From NCBI GenBank assembly GCA_028583415.1, contig CM053272.1:48154685-48218684 (forward strand): a stretch of DNA of 64,000 nt. Direction: 5' to 3'. The position numbers and the translations under genes were made by a program. Positions 49,171 to 62,540 of the stretch are shown here, one piece after another (the first letter of the stretch is position 1; each line of letters opens with the position of its first letter). The stretch is from Protea cynaroides. Lineage: Eukaryota > Streptophyta > Magnoliopsida > Proteales > Proteaceae. The notes under the pieces were generated by a model that did no database searches, was not told the origin of the DNA, and was given only the letters and a program-made list of their open reading frames with translations.

Positions 49171-50756
49171 CGACATCTTCATCCTTCGTGTCGAGTGCGT
49201 ACCAATTACCTACAAATCACCAATCGACCCAGCCCTCATCCGCAACCTCCTCACCTAGGCCTTCTCTAAATCCCTCCCTCTCCACTCTTAATGCTTCGCT
49301 CTCCGTTGCCTTGGGGGCTTTACTCGCTACTACAATAGGAATCGCTCCATCATCATCGCTCACAACATCCGCGACCTCCTACAACCCCCTTGCTCCCTCT
49401 AGCGAAGAACCGGCAGCTAGTATTAGTCACACCCTTTAGATTTTGAAGCACTTCTTGTCGTCAACCACAATATTGAGTCAACTCACCATCACAACCACTG
49501 CCATATGAGATGATAAAAGTTGATAAAAAAAATCAATACAATGGCGTGCCATTTCATTGAAGCCGGCCATCGCCTTCAAATAGAGATTCTTCAATTTTAC
49601 TCTCGACGTGTCATCTCTTCGACAACTTGACTCGCCACCAGTCGATCACAAATTCATAGATAGTGATAGTAACAAATACTCACCCCCAATCAAGAGAGAA
49701 CATGTATCCAAACCCTCGTCCAGTGAAATGCTTACACGAGCCATTCCATGCAAGCAAGCAGGCATACGCCACCTACCAGAGAAGATTAACTTAAACGTTA
49801 TCCTCACAATCTCAGGGATAACCTCAGATTCTCATAATTATGGGAAGATCCCCTGATGCAGCCACGTAACTAGCAAAGGTATATCCCACAAGAAAGATCC
49901 TATCCTAGCTAGGATTACGGGTTCTGTTATGGTAAATTTTTCGTAAGATCTCCATCTAGCGAACCAAAAGGTCTCAATGTCGCATCCAACCCTTATTTTC
50001 AACGAATTAAATCGTGGGAATCCTTTCCTTCCTCCACTACACCATTATCACAGCTAGTAGAATATGATACGTTTCCATAAACATATCCGGACATATCAGA
50101 ACCACCTGAAATCAGAGACATAATCAAAGGCCCTCCAACCTCTATCTATGTCAGCTAGAACGAAGGAACATGAGCCAACTTAGCACTCTTACATTCTCCC
50201 TCTGTCAAAATTGCTTTGACCCTACTCTACAGGAATTCTCTTGTTTTGATATACAAAATTCCATCTGCTTGTTCAAGTTCTGACTTAGGCATCAAAGTGG
50301 CTATTGGGCTTCTGAATCCTCCCTCTACTGCTTTAACTTACTTCTTTGCCTCAGGTGAGAACCAGCGGCAACAAACTGCATCTCGTTGAGTACAAGTACC
50401 ATAGTAGCAGGTCAATAGAAATCGTTGGGGAAATTGGCTTCTCTAGTGCGATCACAGGAGAAAAGACAAATTGAAAGGCGAACATGCAGAAGTGGGAACC
50501 CAGATATCCGATGGTGCTATTGTTGCCTACGGAAATATGATCAGTTCGAGAGCGCTGGAGTGTTGGTTTTGGTCTAGTGCTTCGAAGGTTGACACCTGTC
50601 AATAAGAAACGAAGAGACAGCAAAGGAGACAGCAGAAGGGGGGTGGGGCTAGATAATTTGTTGCCTCTCCGATGCCTAAGTAGCTTTTGACAGTAAACAA
50701 ATAGAACTCAAGAACAAGATGAACCGAGTTCTAGTAGAGTGAGGTTCAAGTAATTT

Positions 50757-50861
<105 letters not shown>

Positions 50862-52479
50862 ATCATGTTACCTTCGTTCTGGGGGATATAGGTTAAACGG
50901 CATGGAGTGGAATGATTTTTGGGGAGGATTCCTGTAGTTGTGCAAGCCACGTTCCAAATTCTCCGATAAGGTTCATATTATGCAACAAATGGCGTGGATA
51001 ACAATCCTGTTGGTTATTTTGACAATTATGGGTTGTGTAGATGAGGGGGTATTTTCTGATCGTTCGATGATGACCTAACCGTCCACTCTTTCATTACTGA
51101 TCCTTGATATACCCTTGGATACTAGATGATGGCTGACACATTCCACATAACCAGATAGATTTGGTAATGCGCCGTTATCTTGACTTGATGGGGTAAAACA
51201 AGCGAAGATTCTAACCGTCTTTTAGAATCGATGGATGGCATCTGAACACGCGTCTTCGTCTGATTGATTGAATTATTATTGTCCTAATAGCTACATATGG
51301 ATTGAAGTAAAATTTCAATTAATGGAGAATTCCTAGGAAAGGTGACATGTGGAAGAGGGGAAAGGAAGACGAAATGAATGGGGGCAAAATTATCAAAAGA
51401 AAAAAGATGATGAAGGTAAAACACTCCTTTTAATGAATTGATAAAATGAAAAAAAAAATGGAGAACAAGTAATTTTCCCGAACATGAGATGAATGAAGTG
51501 AACGCTGATGATCTTTTCATCTCCACAACACGTGCAAGGTCTAGGAGTTCGGTGTGTCGCCTCAGTGATTTCTAGTAGATTAATTAATTAATTAATTCTC
51601 TAAGATTCGAAATGAACTGCATCACGATCTATTTGATGTGGAGGTGGGAAAAAGATCGTCTCCAGTCCATCCAATCGTGTCCTTTGATTTTAATTCGTTT
51701 ATTTACAATTAGACAAACTGAATGAACCGAAGACGATTTCAGTTGGAGACGATTTCAATCCGTGGAGGCCGGTTATGTTACATATTTTCTGATGGCGTGC
51801 ACGACCAGAATTACCACCATTATTTATGATTCAAGGAGAGAGAAGGGGTGTCTGTCCCGTCTTTCATCTTCTTCTTGGTCAGGTGCTGCCTCTTCTGTAG
51901 CTGTGACGTGACAGCTGAAGATATAAATCATATATCCACCATACTTAATTACCTCCCGGGATTCTCGCGGTTCAAGTGGGTCCCAACTACATGACATTAG
52001 AATGAATCACCAGACGTTCTTTACTTTCTAGTTTCTACACAGAGAGTTGCTGACCAACACTATTACACCAACACTGATCCACTGGTTAGTGCTGACTGTC
52101 ACACTGCATTTGCAGACCATTGTTTTTTTATTTATATATAAGTAAATTATATAAAAAAATTTAATAATAATTTATTTCCCCCCAAACTACAATAACGTAA
52201 AAATGAATAATTATTTACTAAAAAAGCAAAAAATGAATAGTTGTATGATTTTATCTGAGGATTCAAACTCAGTTTATTAGATGTATTCTAGAAATATACC
52301 AAGACCAAAATAAAAGAATGCTAAAAATTTCTATATATAACCATCAACTGTACTGTACTTTTAGTACTGTGCATGCATTCTTCCATTAGAAAGTACGGCA
52401 CTCTGTATTATTCATGAGTATGGTACTACTTTTGGAGTATGGGATTCATTCAACAGAAATGGTGATGGCTTGATGGGAG

Positions 52480-52776
52480 CATACAGAAGATACCCATGTG
52501 GGCCGAAAGAGGAACTACCGTAGTTTTTCTTGAATTCTTCGAAGATCTATTTTAATACTTGAAAAACTATGCCTATGCAACTCGGGATGTTAATTGAGAT
52601 TCCATTTTCATTTTTGTTGATTTTGGATTCCTTCTTATTAATGGCAATGCCGGATATAGGGTTGGGATCCTAGATGTTGTTTTCGCTTCCTTTCGATCCC
52701 TTTCTTAATTATCTATAATTTATGCTTGTAATTAATGAAATTTTGTTGACTTCTAGCAAGAAAAAAAAAAAAAAAC
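52480..52776 (+). mobile_element. Probable LINE 3' tail
   Basis: T-rich sequence with GGGTTGGGATCCTAGATGTT, CCCTTTCTTAATTATC and TTAATGAAATTTTGTTGAC ends in an A16 run (52761-52776). This resembles the non-coding 3' end of plant LINEs near the other RNase H fragments of this window. No conserved coding motif is left, so the call is tentative. Confidence 0.35.
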
Positions 52777-53711
52777 CCCCCCTCAACCTGTGCTAAAGCT
52801 TGAAAGTTGAATGCGAGACCAAAGGATTTACTTATCCACAAAATTAAGGCAGATCCAAATATGCTACTTGAGTTGATCATGGAGAACGAGGTTCAAGTAA
52901 TAGGTATAAGATCGGTTTATTCATATCAATTTTGTACATGGCTGATCCAAGTATCCTACATGTTCTCCTAATACAGTCCATGATCTAAGAAAAAGGATGC
53001 ATACCCGCTCCTTCCAATTTGCTCAGGGGCTACACAGGAAGAAAGAAAAGAGATAGTGTGAGTGGGTCAGATAACCCTGAAACCACTCTGACACTCAAGT
53101 CAGTACGAAATCAAACAATCAAGAACTCGGAAGCAAGAAACCGAGATCAAGATTTGTGTGGGGTTTGTTCTTGTAAGAGTGAGAGAAAGAGAGAGTTCTT
53201 ATGACCATGAAGTGTTCAAACATTTATCTTCGATCTGCAGAGTATTTATAGCTATCTAAATGGTTTTGATGTGGCAGTACATATGGTTGATTGTGTGAGG
53301 TGGCATCCTCCAAGCATTACATGGCATTTTCGTGGCTTTAGCATTATTCTGCTTGTGGCTCGTAGTGGCTTCGTCAAATACAACTTTCATCGACTCACTA
53401 GGTGTCACTTTAATACATACTTAGGCATGCAAACCTAGCTGCTTAGAACGTCCTATAACGTTGACAGTGAATTTTGGCCCATGGGTTAGCACATGATGCC
53501 ATGTTCTAACACATGATTGTGTGCGATGAGTGGAGCGTCATGCATGAGTGACTCTTGAGTTGGAGGTGTCCTTGATATGACACATTGCTATCGCATTGTC
53601 TATTTTTCCTTCTTGCAAACTGTCCTGTTAGGTTATTCCTAAGTCGGAACTCAGCTTTGCTATGGAAGTCAGGAGTTGAACTCGGTAGTCGGATATATGT
53701 CATATGGTGTG
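52777..53711. other. Intergenic region upstream of the copia element
   Basis: Moderately GC-balanced sequence without a supported gene. At 53030-53250 the composition and the ACACTCAAGTCAGT motif resemble decayed LTR-type repeat, but no partner copy was found. Confidence 0.4.
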
Positions 53712-53716
53712 ATCCT

Positions 53717-53975
53717 TGTTAACGTAATAGTACCACCCATGCAAGATTCGGTAATAGATCAGTTACATAGGACTCACAACCTCTCACATGCAATAAAAAC
53801 TGAAAAGCCATATTATCGCATGTTGATCCTCATTACTAGCAGTTGTATCCTACTGTAACTCTTGATCAAAAGTGTTTGTGTCTTACAGTAACTCTAGGAT
53901 TACAAATCCTATATACTCTCATGTAAACGTATTAACATTCAATCAATCAAAACCAAAATAAACCATTCGGTAACA
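53717..53975 (+). repeat. 5' LTR of the copia element
   Basis: 259 bp, TG...CA ends, preceded by ATCCT. It aligns with the 3' LTR along its whole length from TGTTAA to the CCATT-GG block near its end. Confidence 0.93.
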
Positions 53976-53989
53976 TGGTATAAGAGCTT
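53976..53989 (+). other. Primer-binding site of the copia element
   Basis: TGGTATAAGAGCTT lies directly after the 5' LTR. It differs by one base from the initiator-methionine tRNA complement usual in plant copia elements. Confidence 0.8.
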
Positions 53990-54027
53990 CACTGAGAAAC
54001 CCCATTTCTTCTTCCCTGATCCTTTCT

Positions 54028-57000
54028 ATGCCGATCACCATGTCCACCACCGAACTTCCCTCTGCCCTCCCAAACCTCCATCGCTTCATCTCCATTAAGC
54101 TAACTAAGGACAACTACCCTTTATGGCGCTCTCAGTTTCGTCCAATTTTCTGAACATATGGTCTTGAGGGATTCGTAAATGGCACTGTTGATGCACCACC
54201 GAAACTTCTTGTCGCACTTGCCACCTCTGCAGATTCTAGTTCTTCCATTGTGGGTTCCTCCTCTACGGCCACCCCTTCATTGAATTCTGAGTACACAAAC
54301 TAGTTCAAACAAGACTAGCTGCTCCTCAACTTGCTTATCTCGTCCCTCTCCGAGCCTATACTAGCTCATGTCGTCAGCCTCACCTCTTTACACCAAGTTT
54401 GGACTACTCTTGAATCCATGTTTGCCTTACACTCCACAGCTTGAGCCGTTCATACTCAGCTCCAACTCACTGTTCTTCGAAAAGGAGGACTGACCATCTC
54501 TGATTATCTACAAAAGATTAAAACATGCAATGATTCCCTTGCCTCAGCTGGCCAGCCAAATGAAGATGCCGAGCTGCTTGGCTATATCCTAAATGGTCTT
54601 GGATCTGACTATGGCCCTCTCATTACTGCCATTAGCACTTGGCCTGATATCATCACCATAGATGAACTCCCTGGTCATCTACTGCAACATGAGTCATGAC
54701 TAGAACAGACTACCACTCTCATGACTCCTCAATTCCCTTCAACAAACATGCTACTCGTGGCACTGGCGGTTGTGGCTCCCCGTGCTCTTCTTGTCGCGAT
54801 GGTCTCCTTTCTTTTCCTACTTCATCACAGAGCCGAGGCCACGGAGAACCTCGAGGCCGTGGTACCCATCATGACCATTTTTCTCTTGACACTTGATATT
54901 AGCCAATTTGTCAAATATGCAACCGTTGGAGACATATGGCGGCCCGTTGCTACTCTAAGTATGATGGACAATCATCTGGTCCAATGGCTTACAACACTTC
55001 CACCACTCCTTCAGCTTAATCGGACATGTCTTGGTATCCTGACTCAGGTGCTACTGACTATCTGACTGCTGATCTTAGCAAATTCTAGCTCAACTTTGAA
55101 TACATAGGCACTGATCGTGTCAACATAGATGATAGTACAAGTCTGCCCATTCACAACATTGGTTCTTTTTCTCATACTTCTTAGAATCGTCAATTATTTT
55201 TTACAGATATTCTACATGTTCTTATTATCATGAAGAATCTTCTCTCTGTCAGCAAATTTACAACGAATAATAATGTCTATTTTGAATTTCATCCAACCTA
55301 ATTTTGTATAAAGGATCCAATCACGAGGCGGATTCTTCTCCATGGACAGGCTAGCAATGGGCTTTATCAGCTTCATCTCAATAAATTCCCTTAGCTTATT
55401 AAAGGTGTTTTGTCATGCTGTTAGTGCCTCTCCTGACTGTTGGCATCGTCGTCTGGCCCCCCCTCAACTCGTCTCACACGTCACATCATCAATCATCACC
55501 ATCTCCCAGTACTTGGATGCCCCAGTCAGCCAATGTGTGGCTCTTGTCAACAGGGAAAGTGTTGTCGGTTCCCCTCCCCTTCGACTCACTCAGTCACTTC
55601 TTTTGCTTTAGAATTAATTCATTTTGACTTATGGGGATCAACTCCTGTTTTATCCACTTGTGGACATCGTTATTACTTATCGTTTATTAATGATTATTGT
55701 AAGTTTACATGGTTGTTCTTACTACCCTCAAAGGATACTGTCTTTCAAATTTTTATTAATTTTAAAGTTCACATTGAACGATTGTTCGATAGAAAAATAA
55801 AAGCTTTGCAGTTTGACTCGGGAGGTAAGTTTCGTTCCATCTCCAGGGAATTAGCCTGATGTGGTATTGTGCATCAAATTTCATGCCCTCATATGCATGA
55901 ATAGAATGGATCTACCGAAAGGAAACATCGCCATGTTGTCACCACAGGTCTCTTTATCATGGCACATGCCTCATTGCCAATGTGCTATAGGGGAATTATT
56001 TTTGAAGCATCCTATTTTTTGATAAATTGGCTCCCCTCTACCACACATGGGTTGTTAACCCCTTTGAAAAATTGTTTGGCTAACCCCATGACTACTCTAC
56101 CATACACACATTGGGTTGTGCATGCTACCCAAACCTACAACCCTATACCTCCTCCAAATTGGAGTATCGTTCTACCCAATGTGTTTTCATAGGGTACAGC
56201 TCCTCTCATCGAGGATACAAATGCTTAAACCGTCACATTAGTCGCATTTTTATTGCCAAGGATGACGTATTGGATGAAGATTTATCTCCCTTCAGCAAAC
56301 CCTTGTATGAATCTACCCAACCCAACCCTTATTCCCAAACACCATTAGGTCCTCCACCGATTTTGAGCCCATTAACAACTGCCCCACAATGGTAACCTTA
56401 TTATCATATTTATATACGTTGATGACATCCTCATTGTTTCCAACAAGATGGCACTCATCAACAGTATACTCCCGCCTTTGCAAGCTAAATTCCCTGTATA
56501 GGATCTCGGCATTTTCAAATATTTATTAAGTCTTGAGGCTACCTACACTCCTTTGGGCATGGTGCTCTCTTAGAAGAAGTAGTACATCTTGGATCTTCTC
56601 CATCGCATCAGATGATGGATGCCAAGCCTGTGGCAACACCAATGGCCACCACCCCCACTGAATCTACGTCACTTGGTGATCCCTATGTAATGTCACTAAA
56701 TACCGTAGTATTGTGGGGGCCCTTCAGTACCTAACTTTTACCAAGCCTGATATCTGTTTTGAGTAAACAAGGTATGTCAATTCTTGCAACAGCCTCCTAC
56801 CACTCACTGGTTTGCTGTTAAAAAAATTCTCTGCTATCTCAAAGGCACTCTCAACCTTGGTCTACACTACCAGCGTTCTCATTCTGCGAAACTCATTGCC
56901 TTCTCAAATGCCGACTGGGCCGGCTGCCCTAATGATCATCGCTCCATTGAGGGTTACTCATTATTATTTTGTAGCAATTTCATCTCCTATAGTTCTCGCA

Positions 57001-57335
57001 AACAAGCAACAGTGGCCCGTTCCAGTACTAAAGCTAAATACAAAGCTCTCTCCAATGCAACTGCCGAAGTATCTTGGTTACGTTATCTCCTCCATGACAT
57101 TGGTTACCAACTGCCGATGCCACCAATTCTTTAGTGTGATAATATTGGTGCGACCTACTTCTAGTCTAATCCCGTGTTCCGTGCACGAACAAAGCACATT
57201 GAGATCAATTTTCACTTCGTTTGTGATTTTGTACACCATCATCTACGGCAAGTTCGTTTCATTTTGACTCATGATCAACTTGCTGACTCTCTCACCAAAC
57301 CATTGAGCACTGCCTGATTCCGATAGCTACATGAC
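54028..57335 (+). pseudogene. Defective copia gag-pol polyprotein
   Basis: Beginning at ATG 54028: gag with LHRFISIKLTKDNYPLWRSQF and later LGYILNGLGSDYGPLI; GAG-pre-integrase HGQASNGLYQLHL (about 55343-55382); a CWHRRL zinc-finger remnant; integrase core with ELIHFDLWG, QFDSGGKF and NGSTERKHRHVV; and reverse transcriptase reduced to YVDDILIVSN (56415 onward) and a few blocks downstream. RNase H follows, with ADWAGCPNDHRSIEGY and RSSTKAKYKALSNATAE, ending ADSLTKPLS. At least a dozen stops and several frameshifts occur. Between the integrase C-terminal linker (TTAPQW, about 56395) and YVDD almost the whole N-terminal half of the reverse transcriptase is missing. It cannot make active pol. Confidence 0.9.
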
Positions 57336-57389
57336 AAATCCAAAGACAAATACAACGTGCTTCCTTTACCGTTAGATTTGTCGGGAGAT

Positions 57390-57651
57390 GTTAATGTAAC
57401 AATACCACCGGCACAAGCTTCGATAACATGAAGCAGTTACATAGGACTCACAACCTCTCAAATGCAATAATAACTGAAAAGTCAAATTATCGCATATTGA
57501 TCCTCACGATTTGCAATTGTTTCCCACTGTAACTCTAGATCAAAAGTGTTTGTGTTTTACTATAACTCTATGATTACAAATCCTGAATACTCTCAGGTAA
57601 ACGTATTAACATTAAATCAATCAAAACCAAAAGAAACCATTTGGTTTAACA
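57390..57651 (+). repeat. 3' LTR of the copia element
   Basis: 262 bp, starting TGTTAATGTAACAATACC and ending TTTAACA, followed by the target duplication ATCCT. Confidence 0.93.
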
Positions 57652-57656
57652 ATCCT

Positions 57657-58149
57657 CAACTGGGATTTATATCACGTGTTCGTTTGTGACCAACTTTGCA
57701 CTCATCACATACTAAATACTGTTTTTATCATCTTAAAATGTGTTCTTAACCTAAAACACATTCAAGGAATACATACGACGAAAAATACAAAGAACGTATA
57801 CCAAATGTAGCCTAAGAATTTGGAGAGAGAATGTTCCGGACGATGATCATCCACTTTACATCATGAGGACATAAAAAATAATAATAGAGGACATCAAAAC
57901 AACATCATCATTCTTCAAGAACGACCACAATGAGCTCTAGTTAGCTACGTTCCTTCCTTTTACTTTTTGTCCTAATTATCATTATAAATTCAAACCTAGA
58001 ATGATGAACAGATGTGGTAGAAAGTACAGAACAAAAGCACATTACCAGATTAAGTTCCTTCTACCTTTGGCTAGGATGAAGGAATATTATATTTTGACTA
58101 CTATCATATCAAGAGTATCATAGATACTCTTTGTTTCTAACATCTTAAT
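57657..58149. other. Intergenic region, no gene seen
   Basis: Short AT-rich stretch between the copia element and the next LINE fragment. Nothing is recognised. Confidence 0.5.
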
Positions 58150-58970
58150 TTTTTTTTTTTTTTTTTTTTGCAAAAGATCCAAAAAAATTATATTAAAAAA
58201 GAAAAGAAAATCAAACCCTAATAAGGTGATAAACCTTCACCTTCGGCAATACCATCAGCAGGGGCCAGGGGCCATCCCGGGCAACAAAAACAACTTCTTA
58301 TTTGAATTTGTAACACGGTCTATGAGAAGCCTCCCACACAATCTCCCTGGCCACCACATCTAGACAATGCGACCAATATAAGAACATCTATCATGGACAG
58401 CTTTTCTTGCTAGCCTATCTGTTACAAAATTCGATTCTCGAAAGCAATGAATATACCTAACCCTACAATGCATCAATTTAGATTGTAATGCACTCCAAGA
58501 TTGAAGCCAACTCCAAGGAAGGGAAGACAAGAGGCAAGCATCAACCACTGATTTAGAATCGAACTCATGCCAAATCTGCTGAAACCTTAATTGTAAGTAG
58601 CCCGCAATCCAACCAGCACTGCCTTAATCTCATCATAGTAGTTAGTTTGAATTCCAATTCAACTTAGCAAATGCAAACAACACCTCGGGTCCGAACAACA
58701 CCTCCAACACCGGCCTCACCTAAGTTGCCAAAAGTACACCCATCGGTGTTCACTTAGCACCAACCCTCTATTGGCGGAGACCAAAAAATTTTTAGATTTG
58801 ACTTTGAAAGAGTTGTGCATGTATGTAGATCCAACACATGAACCACCCGCAGATCCTTCATTGATTTAACGATACAAGGATGTCTAATTAACAAATCTCT
58901 ATCTGTCCTTCTAATCCAAGACTTGATATAGTGAGGATGAGCTGGTAAATTCCTATGCAAGGTATCCATA
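58150..58970 (-). pseudogene. LINE 3' fragment with RNase H domain
   Basis: Minus-strand frames give IFWSPPIEGWC (stop) VNTDGCTFGNLGEAGVGGVVRTRG, then VVDACLLSSLPWSWLQSWSALQS, then VRYIHCFRESNFVTDRLARKAVHD. This is the RVT_3-type RNase H of plant L1 LINEs from its first catalytic Asp block (NTDG) to the C-terminal RESNFVTDRLARKA. Stops and frame changes interrupt it. It ends next to an A-rich stretch on the minus strand (the T-run at 58150-58170 on the plus strand), the expected 3' tail. Confidence 0.75.
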
Positions 58971-60658
58971 TTGGATCAGTCAATCTAATCAATTCATATC
59001 GATTTTGGACCTGACAAATTCCGATCTAATACCCTTTTTAATATTATTATATACCGTATCAATAATGTGTTAGCTTCCTATTGAATTTGTACACCAATCT
59101 TATCCATTCCACATCAATTCTGAGACATGGCCCCATGCCCAAGAACCTTGGCTGTATCCATGGTTTGAGGTATTAATGTCATATCTACTGTAAGGGTTGA
59201 TGATTGATACAGATACTTAACTGATTCAGTATTATTTTCTTAAATCGATATGAGAATCGATACTTAATCAATACGAGCTGATATTGGCCGATATGTAACC
59301 GATAGGAGCCGATATCAACCGTTATCATCTCGATATGAAAGGGAAAAAAAAGAAGTAAATCACATCAACATAAAAAAAGAGAAGAAGATAATCTCCCTTT
59401 CCTTCTTTAGAATCTAGGGTTTTATAACGTGAGTCAGAGCTCAGGTTGTCTCCAGCTGCTTAGCATTTTTTAACGAACGCAGCCATGCAAAGTTAATCCA
59501 CTGTGGATGTGAATTTGCTTTACCTTTATAATAATGATTTTTTATTGATTTGTCGATATATAAAGAGACATTGGTAGGTCTAAAGTCAAATCACTAACGT
59601 AATTACGGAATATCTTTTAGATTATTAAACCACTCAATCATGAACAGTACCCCTCCCTCTTTTTTTTTTTTTTTTCCTCCTTTTTCCCTTAGGCTCTTCT
59701 AAAGCAAAGGATCATATTTTTAAAGGGTAAATAATAAGATCTACTCTTCTACCATAGAAAAAAAAATCATAAGATCTAATCATATAGATTGCAGCAGTCA
59801 GCTTCGCCAAATGATTGTTAATGGTAGAATGAGACTTTTAACTTTTTTAGTATAAACTACACCTATTGTAGGGAGATGTAATTAGGTGGATTCAAATCTT
59901 TTTTTTATCATTATAATTGTAATTTAGCAGCTAAATTTCAACTGGTGTGTATATCAATACATCAGAATACTCATCGCATGAACTTCAACAATTGAATCAA
60001 AGTTAAAGGAATCAAATGACAATATATGATGGGTCAATTATAGGAGAAAAGATAGATCCCATTTTCTTGAAGAGCAGGCTTCTCCTAGGTCTTTTATTTG
60101 TGCCAAAGGGAAGGGTGATGAAAAAACAAATGGCGTAGACACTAAACCTGACCATGTATCTCATAACAAACTTGTTGCTTTTGCTACAGTTCTAATCAGA
60201 GAATTCCATTGACACTCCTCAACAGATTTCAAACTAGTAAGTAGAGGGACCCTCAAGTAAATAAGGTACTTAAAATTCTAGATTTAAGTAATGTAAGATA
60301 GATTATTATCAACACTTTCTTTTACGTATTGCCCTTCTTTTAGGAGGTAGTACATGTGCCAGATGTAGTCTTTTTTTGAGGTAACCTTAAAAAAAGAATA
60401 TCATTTAAGCTCCATCTCAAAAGTCCAAATTAATGTGAATGAACTTAAATATATAAAAGGCACCTAAGACTCTAGACTTAATTAATGTGAAATTATTTCC
60501 AATATTTTATTTTGAGGATTATATACAACGTAATTCATAAAACATCAACAAAGAAACCTAATACGGAAACTATCATTAATAGAAATGAAACAATAATCAC
60601 CGATTTTTTGGAGAGAAAGAATGTTAAAAAAACTTTTCAATAAATATAGATGTGTAGA
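58971..60658. other. Intergenic region with a MITE remnant
   Basis: No gene is seen apart from the CCATGG MITE remnant at 59158-59340. It also contains a T-rich run at 59660-59677. Confidence 0.5.
59158..59340. mobile_element. CCATGG MITE family, copy 3, one end lost
   Basis: Starts CCATGGTTTGAGGTATTAAT and continues with CGATATGAGAATCGATACTT, GATATTGGCCGATATG and GATATCAACC motifs like copies 1 and 2. The right CCATGG terminus is not present, so the copy is truncated or strongly diverged. No target duplication can be assigned. Confidence 0.5.
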
Positions 60659-60799
60659 AATCCTCTCCAGCGGTAGTTTTGGCTGCCAAGTTGATCCAAC
60701 AATTGAACTTTATTCAGCCCACATACTGATGTATTGATATGCGTCGGCTAAACTTCAATTGTTGGATCAGTCGACAGTTCCAACTTCCGCAGGAGAGGA
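60659..60799. mobile_element. Short hairpin-forming MITE
   Basis: Two arms of about 55 bp are near-perfect inverted repeats: TCCTCTCC-GCGG-AGTT, then TGATCCAACAATTGAA-TTTA. A loop of about 22 bp (ACATACTGATGTATTGATAT) separates them. The hexamer TGTAGA occurs at both edges (60653-60658 and 60800-60805) and may be the target duplication. There is no coding capacity. A transcript would fold into a long stem. Confidence 0.65.
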
Positions 60800-60805
60800 T
60801 GTAGA

Positions 60806-62540
60806 TCTAAATATAGATACCTCTAGGAATACACCGAATTTAGGAATGAAATTTAAAATTTATTACAAGTCTAATCGTGGACAGAATTGCGAAGACTACG
60901 ATGCTATAATTGGTAGGCCGTAGCCAAAACCTAACTTTAAAAATGGGACCCATTCTGTTGTTTAGGTTTGGCACCATTGTGTGGCCTACTATGGACATTT
61001 AATATGCATGGTCCCACACTTTTTTTTTTCTCTAAGTCATCGGTCAAGCATATTCTTGGTACATTTTTTTATTTATATTCATTTTACATTGGTATAAAGA
61101 AATTAATTATCTCCTCTCATGGTCAGTTGTGATTTTATATTTTCCTCTCGAACAAATAAGTTTTCTAGATAAATTAAATAATTACTTTAAAGGAAGATAA
61201 ATCTTCATGAAAGTGATGGTAAAAAATATTTAAGATTATTGACAAATTTTATTTTAGTTCAGTTGCATGGAAAATTTAAAAAAATGTACAATTTTTTAAA
61301 TGTAATAAAAAAAATTTACAACCATGGCCTAAAATGATTGTATAAGTTATTTGAATTAAATTTCTTATTTTACATAGTAGCGAAACTTTTAAATGTAATT
61401 TTATTTTCTAATGTAAAGAATTTGGATACAAAGGAAATTGTAGGTTAATAACTAAATATGAAATGAGAATTACATTTTTTTTTTTGATAAAAAATGGTAA
61501 AGATTACAAAATTTTAATTTAAATTAAAAAAATTCCTTTTTCTAGTCTTTAATTCTCCTAACAACTAGTCGCAGTCATCATAAAAAAAATATCGAACTTC
61601 AAAAATTAAAAAATGAAAACCAAATTGGAAAATAATAAAACGAAAAATTTAAACCATCAATTACTTTTTATCCTTTTATTTATATTCATTTTCCACAGTA
61701 AAAAATGCACATCCCAAATAAACATATCTAGTCCTTGTACTTGCTGGGTCAATAAAGAATGGAAGGTATCACATTTATTTAAAAATAAAAATTTTTGTAT
61801 TCATTATCTAACATAATTCTATTACTAACTTCAAAACATTTTAAATATGATTATTAAATTTTTACTTTACTTATCTTTGAAAATTTAAAAACAATATTAT
61901 ATCTGAAAAATAATATAATTATCAAATATAATAAAAAAAAATTAAGAAAATTAGACAATAATGATTACAATATTCTGCTCCTAGAAGGACGGTTTTCTCA
62001 ACTTCAAATCAGACAAACAATATGTTTATCCTTATCCCAAAAAACCCAAGATGTTTATTTACCATAAAGGGAAAGCCTTAAGTCACCAGGTATTATACTA
62101 TCTACTCACTATCCAAATATAAGATTTATATTATTTTATCTCTCCTCCACTCGAAAAAATAAAAATAAAAAAAATAAAAATAAAAAAAACCTATCGCCTG
62201 TGATGCATGAAATGCCAAAAAAAAAAAATCCAAATCCGAATTCTTGCCATGATATTATGCAATTAAACGATTCTGATTTATGTCTAATCCTGAGTTTTTT
62301 TCCTTTTCATCATAAATCAAATCTTATCGTATCTAAAATTCGAAGGAAATTCTGAAAACGACACTGGAGAACTTTTTTTTTTTTTTTTTAATGGCAGATG
62401 TCGAAACACGTGGCTTTATTCTTTAATGACGTCAGCCCTACACCTGATAAACCCAAATATCTAAAATATATTACAAAAAGAGCTAACCTTTATAGACTTT
62501 AACTGCTTAGTTACCTTATCGGGTTAAAAAACTCTATCTT
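60806..62540. other. Very AT-rich intergenic region
   Basis: Nothing recognised. Frequent A/T homopolymers (for example the T18 run at 62372-62389 and A-rich AAAAATAAA strings at 62157-62190). Confidence 0.6.

Larger units (their letters stand above)
53717..57651 (+). mobile_element. Ty1-copia LTR retrotransposon, complete ends, defective interior
   Basis: A 3935-bp element with two LTRs (53717-53975 and 57390-57651), both starting TGTTAA and ending AACA, flanked by the exact 5-bp duplication ATCCT (53712-53716 and 57652-57656). A primer-binding site follows the left LTR (TGGTATAAGAGC, 53976-53987), and a purine-rich GGGAGA precedes the right one. The domain order gag, integrase, reverse transcriptase, RNase H marks Ty1-copia. 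The LTRs differ at roughly 20-25 of about 215 aligned positions by eye, so the insertion is old. Confidence 0.93.

Noticed and set aside
48991..49269. Leucine/serine-rich open frames across CT runs (also 44607-44934, 45923-46246, 40898-41125)
   Set aside because: They are translations of dinucleotide microsatellites.
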